Source: Phallusia fumigata (taxonomy: Eukaryota; Chordata; Ascidiacea; Phlebobranchia; Ascidiidae). From it: 35,205 nt of DNA. The DNA lies in assembly GCA_008931825.1 (NCBI GenBank), contig QXVZ01017370.1, positions 1-35,205 of the forward strand, in the 5' to 3' direction. The stretch's first letter is position 1, and each line of letters begins with the position of its first letter. Below the pieces are notes generated by a model. It worked only from the letters and a program-made list of their open reading frames with translations. It did not search any database and was not told the origin of the DNA. The position numbers and the translations under genes are program-made. This document shows positions 31,549 through 35,205 of this stretch, one piece after another.

Positions 31549-34500
31549 GTTTGAATAGGCTGTAGTCGCAAGATGTGACTGGTTATGGTTACATACAGTA
31601 AACCTTGGGTAATCCGCATTCGATTGGACCTCCAAATCCATCCGCATTAGGCGAAGATCCAGTTTTACCAAAGACGCTTTTCAAGCCTAACGTTATCTAG
31701 ATAGTGGTTGAAAGATCTTGATTTAATACATTACCTTCCCAATCATGTATGATTTATTTCAAAAATACAGTAACCTTACACACCGAATGCCCAAAAGCAC
31801 GCATGACAATCACTGTTACGTCATACGCGTGGTAATTATGGCGGTCAGTCAGCCGAGACATTACGATGTTGCAGTGTTGTACTTGTAGATCTGTCGCTAG
31901 GGGGCACGAGGATGGCTTGTTATTTGAACGTAAGAACAACATTTTTTTCGAAATCTACAGAAAGGGGTTGCGAGGACTGGTTGGTGATTATAAAGGGGTA
32001 CTACAAGGGAAAAAAAGGTTAAAAATCCGATTTTTAAGAGTTGTGAAAAAGGCAACTTTTATCCTGAACTGGTAAAGAATTTAAGTGTCAATTTTTAAAT
32101 CTTAACTTTAAAGCCGCATGTAGATGCGATTCAAATGGCCGTGATTGTGACATAGTACCAGCATATAGTGTTTGCACAGCGTTTAGTTTATACAGCAAAA
32201 TCTGTTTAGGAATCAAGATATTTGAGGCCTGAACACATGGCGCAAGAAAAGATAGACAATTTGATTCTGGCGCACAACGACGTTCGTTCAAATGTTCAAC
32301 CAACAGCCGATCAAATGATCAGATTGGTAAGTGTTGAAGCGAAAAGCGGCTGTAGATAATGAGTGTATCTAATGTTAAACAAATTACAATTTTCATATCT
32401 GGAGCGTGTGTAATATCACTTGCAAGAGACGTTTGGTTTGCTTTTTAAATTCCCCACCTGCTATAGATAAAGACGCCTCCGACAAAGACGGAATTAAGAT
32501 ATTAGCACGTTTTCGCGTCAAATAATGGGTTACCTTTCGGCTGAGAAAACCTTAAGGGTTGCAATGTCCTAAAATCGTTTCAATGCTACAACTTTGTATG
32601 CCATTAAAAAAACAATTAATAATTGTTGGGGGACAGATAAACAGCCTAACCCAATGTTTGGGGGGACATGCCACCCCCCACCTGTAGCCCAGTATTTGCC
32701 CCGTTCCGGCAACAAATTTCAAAATATATTTTGTATTATTCAGTCTTGGGATTACGAATTGGAGGCAAATTCCTGGTCTCGAATCGAAGCCTGCCGCTAC
32801 GACTTTAGCATTCCGCAAAACATTGTATTTGGGGAAAATCTCTGGGTCGGATGGGAAAGGAACTTGGATTGGTTTGAGCCCAACGAAGCGGTAAGAGGCT
32901 AGCAAACGCACGTCGTACCCTGTAACCCACCTGAGGACGAATCCCGGTCAGGTTCTCATGTCTACATGCGGACCGAACGCCTAAAACAGTGGCTCTCAAC
33001 CGTTTTTATTCCATGGACCTTTTCTGGCCGACATTCAAGGCTAAAAACTCCCATCGGAAAATTAGGTTGTAAATAATATGCTTATATCAGCAGTGTATGA
33101 GAAGAAAAACCAAGCTCAACAATTATAAACTTTTAGACTCTGATATTCATGACCAAATTTCGCCCTTGCAAATACAAAACTCTCCCTTAATTGGGAATTC
33201 CCCTGGTAAAGAACCACTGGCCTAAGACGAAGCGTGTGCAACAAGCAAATCCCCCCCCGAAAAGCAAAATTGTACATGGCCCTAGGAAAGCTTTGATTTT
33301 TTATTATGAATGACTCACTAGTTTACACCATTTTTGATCATGTGCAAAGGGTGCTTGTTAAAAAAGTCTTACCATTCTGTTTTTAGGCGGTTGCCAAAAA
33401 TTAGATTACATGTTGAAGTCAAAGAGTAAAATTTAGAAGCAACGTGCCACATTTTTAACCCGTTTCGTTCAGGTAAACACTTGGTTTAAAGAGAGGCCGA
33501 AATTTCATCAAAATCTGCAGACTTGCCTTGGTGGTCCCTGTGAACGATACGTGCAAATGGTGTGGTTTGATGCTCAGAAGATGGGTTGTGCATGGAAGGA
33601 ATGCGCCAATATTTCGGTGCACGGACAAAATATCAATTTGGCAATTTTCATGGCGTGCTACTATGAACCAACGTATGTATTGTCAACGCTGAAACTATAA
33701 ACTAATCTATCATTAGGCCAACTGTCTGTTAAACTAGTACACGAATAATTTATGCAGACTTATTTTAAAACAAAAACCAACAAAAAACAGGATTACATTT
33801 TGTACAAAGAAAATTAAGTTACCTTTCTTCCGCACTTGCCCCGGCAAGAAACCGGATTCGTATTCCGTTTGGAAGTACGTTTTGGTGTGTCTTGAAATAT
33901 AAAGCCTTGCAAAAATTGGAAATTGTGATTAACTACGTTTTCAACGAACAGAACAATGGAGGAAACATTGTTACCATACTTCGTTGGACGTTCCTGTTCC
34001 TTCTGTGACCCATATGACCTCTGCGAATCCAACTTGTGCGGTAGGTCAAGATATAATTTATAAACTCGCTGGCTTCCCGACATCCAATCTGTAAAACAAA
34101 TTTTTGGATTACCATCTGTTCACAGTCTTCCATTGGGTGTCAAATTTTACCAGGAGAAAAAAAAACTTCTAGCGTACACAAGGTTTAATAGAAACCAAAT
34201 TTAGTTGAGGGTAAAAGATAACTTTCAACGAAATGCTGAATTCTCGATTCGAAGCCTTTACTAGCTGTAGACAGTGCACACTGTTTCGACCTGTAAGGTC
34301 TCGTCAACGCAGCTGGTGACAGGACATTGGCCATTTAGGCCAGTCTAGCCATTACGTAACCACATAATGGAAATAAGAGAATGCCTAAACCACGTCTCGA
34401 TTTGCTGCCGGAGTCTGTTTACAACAGATTTGTGGAAATTGATTTTCTGATAGATTTAATGTATTCTAGAAAGAATTTACCGCATGCAAGTATTGTTATA

Positions 34501-35133
34501 GTTGGCTATGTATAGGTTACATCTGAAAAAAACTTCAAATTGGGTAAAGCCAATAAATATCTGCCCCCACCAAAACTTTGGGCTGTCTACGCCTTTGATA
34601 CTCTCCTTAACCAAATTAACGACACTGCAAACCGAATAAAGATCGAATAAGCAACACTTTGGGAAGGTTGCAACTCCGCGCATTTACGAAATGCACATTT
34701 TGGGCGTTTTTTTGTACACCGAAAGAATACACATAACAAACAATAGTATAATATATGTTACCGATTTGACGCAGCTAACTCAACTAGGGAGAAAGTCACA
34801 GGACGTAAGCCTTGGCCAGAAGTTGAAACGACAGCAGCTTCGGAGTTAAGCAGCGACAAGCCTGCATTGTCTTCAGAAGCTGTTACAGCCTTGACTGTGG
34901 TTGGTTCCCTAATGGGTTCAACGTTACTCACAACTATTACCATCGTGGTAGCTGTGAAGGTCAGCAGGAATAATCCAAACGGAAAATGCTCCAGGTAAGC
35001 TTGCAATATTACAGGTTTATAGAGACTGAAACTGTCACCTAAAACAAACAGTGCCTTTAGTCGCTGTTTATTAAAACATTGCTTTAAAAGCACAAAAAAA
35101 TCCTACAGGTTGTTGTGTGTACCTGGTATGTAG
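31195..35133 (+). CDS. Membrane-anchored CAP-superfamily (CRISP/GLIPR1-like) protein
   Basis: Exons: 31195-31548 (link inferred), 32210-32326, 32744-32890, 33473-33672, 33952-34040, 34775-34994 and 35109-35133. The model gives 383 residues with all phases matching. The order is a signal peptide, a basic N-terminal extension, a CAP domain (about residues 140-273), a cysteine hinge, a stalk, one membrane helix and a short tail. CAP proteins are secreted or surface proteins in reproduction, defence and development; some bind sterols, and many have no known activity. GLIPR1 has the same CAP plus hinge plus C-terminal helix order. A function here cannot be stated. The gene is divergent from the adhesion receptor. 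Confidence 0.85.
32210..33672 (+). CDS. Gene 3, CAP domain exons 32210-32326, 32744-32890, 33473-33672
   Basis: The first exon has LILAHNDVRSNVQPTADQMI, the classical HN-x-x-R start of a CAP domain. The second begins SWDYELEANSW and has FGENLW, the GEN motif. The third has WFKE, GGPCERYVQMVW, GCAWKEC and ACYYEP, matching the CAP signature regions. In the usual C-x-H-Y-T-Q motif the histidine is arginine here. The canonical sites are gtttag/gtaagt, attcag/gtaaga and gttcag/gtatgt. Confidence 0.9.
32987..33219. mobile_element. Short hAT-like element in gene 3 intron
   Basis: The ends are cagtggctctcaacc and gtaaagaaccactg, flanked by GCCTAAAA (32979-32986) and GCCTAAGA (33220-33227). It is 233 bases long and non-coding, and lies between the second and third CAP exons. 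Confidence 0.72.
33952..34040 (+). CDS. Gene 3, CRISP-type hinge exon
   Basis: This 89-base exon lies between gaacag and gtaggt. It encodes LLPYFVGRSCSFCDPYDLC followed by ESNLC. This matches the PY-x-x-G-x-x-C-S-x-C ... NLC hinge after the CAP domain in CRISP, PI15 and CRISPLD proteins. It enters in phase 2 and leaves in phase 1, which fits both neighbours. Longer minus-strand ORFs cover the same bases and are shadows. Confidence 0.85.
34262..34351 (+). repeat. Family B hairpin-like repeat, copy 3
   Basis: This reads tagctgtagacagtgcacac, tgtttcgacctgtaaggtct and cgcagctggtgacaggacat, then tggccatttaggccagt. It closely matches the 16114 copy and lies in the intron of gene 3 between the hinge and membrane exons. 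Confidence 0.65.
34775..35133 (+). CDS. Gene 3, stalk, membrane helix and alternative tails
   Basis: After gacgcag the frame gives a Ser/Thr/Glu-rich stalk of about 45 residues. A hydrophobic helix follows (LTVVGSLMGSTLLTTITIVV) and then basic residues (KVSRNNPNGKCS), as in a type I membrane protein. At 34995 a donor gtaagc overlaps the stop. Unspliced, the protein ends CSR with TAA at 34996-34998. Spliced to 35109, it ends RLLCVPGM with TAG at 35131-35133. Confidence 0.78.
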
Positions 35134-35205
35134 AACCACGAGGTCTTCTGTTTACATTCCACGGGGTGTTTTGTCTTAAATTGTCTCCAAGCCTGTCAAC
35201 TAATT

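Noticed and set aside
32552..32911. 119-codon minus-strand ORF
   Set aside because: It is antisense to the second CAP exon (32744-32890), whose plus-strand reading has the GEN motif and canonical splice sites.
33791..33868. A plus-strand stretch after aaacag reading FFRTCPGKKPDSYSVW that could follow the CAP domain
   Set aside because: It lacks the PY-x-x-G-x-x-C-S-x-C hinge pattern, and its donor leaves two bases where the membrane exon needs one; the 33952 exon fits both.
33814..34083. Two overlapping minus-strand ORFs of 66 and 89 codons
   Set aside because: They are antisense to the CRISP-type hinge exon 33952-34040, which fits gene 3 in motif and phase.

Overview
This is animal genomic DNA: AT-rich, with short GT-AG introns and many small transposons. 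It contains parts or all of three multi-exon genes. The gene families, the compact introns and a short interspersed repeat ending in CTCAA units suggest a tunicate of the Ciona type. That assignment is inferred from general character and was not tested. Most exons are too short to stand out as ORFs, so I rebuilt the genes by joining exons by domain content and splice phase. In all three models every junction is in phase and the total length is a multiple of three.

Gene 1 (plus strand, enters from the left edge, stop at 17997) encodes a cytoskeletal-type protein. It has a long disordered, acidic N-terminal region (first exon to 1820), then a series of coiled-coil exons, then a C-terminal CAP-Gly domain in three exons. 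A single ambiguous base (n at 15440) breaks the frame of one exon. Ignoring that base, the frame reads open to a good donor in the phase the next exon needs.

Gene 2 (minus strand, 29918 down to 20687) is an intact 15-exon, 782-residue adhesion G-protein-coupled receptor. Its order is signal peptide, C-type lectin-like domain, GAIN domain, GPS autoproteolysis motif with tethered agonist, seven membrane helices and a short tail. Genes 1 and 2 converge on a 2.7 kb transposon-bearing interval.

Gene 3 (plus strand, 31195 to about 35133) encodes a secreted-then-anchored CAP-superfamily protein. It has a signal peptide with a basic extension, a CAP domain, a four-cysteine hinge, one membrane helix and a short tail. 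It is divergent from gene 2 across 1.28 kb, so two cell-surface genes lie head to head.

Introns and intergenic DNA carry several hAT-type non-autonomous elements (about 8-bp target duplications, CAGTGGTTCCCAACC-like ends), including a clear nested insertion. They also hold five copies of the SINE-like family with the CTCAA tail, three copies of a short hairpin-like family, and an excess of the palindrome TGACGTCA (13 exact copies). I saw no CRISPR array, rRNA or convincing intact tRNA.
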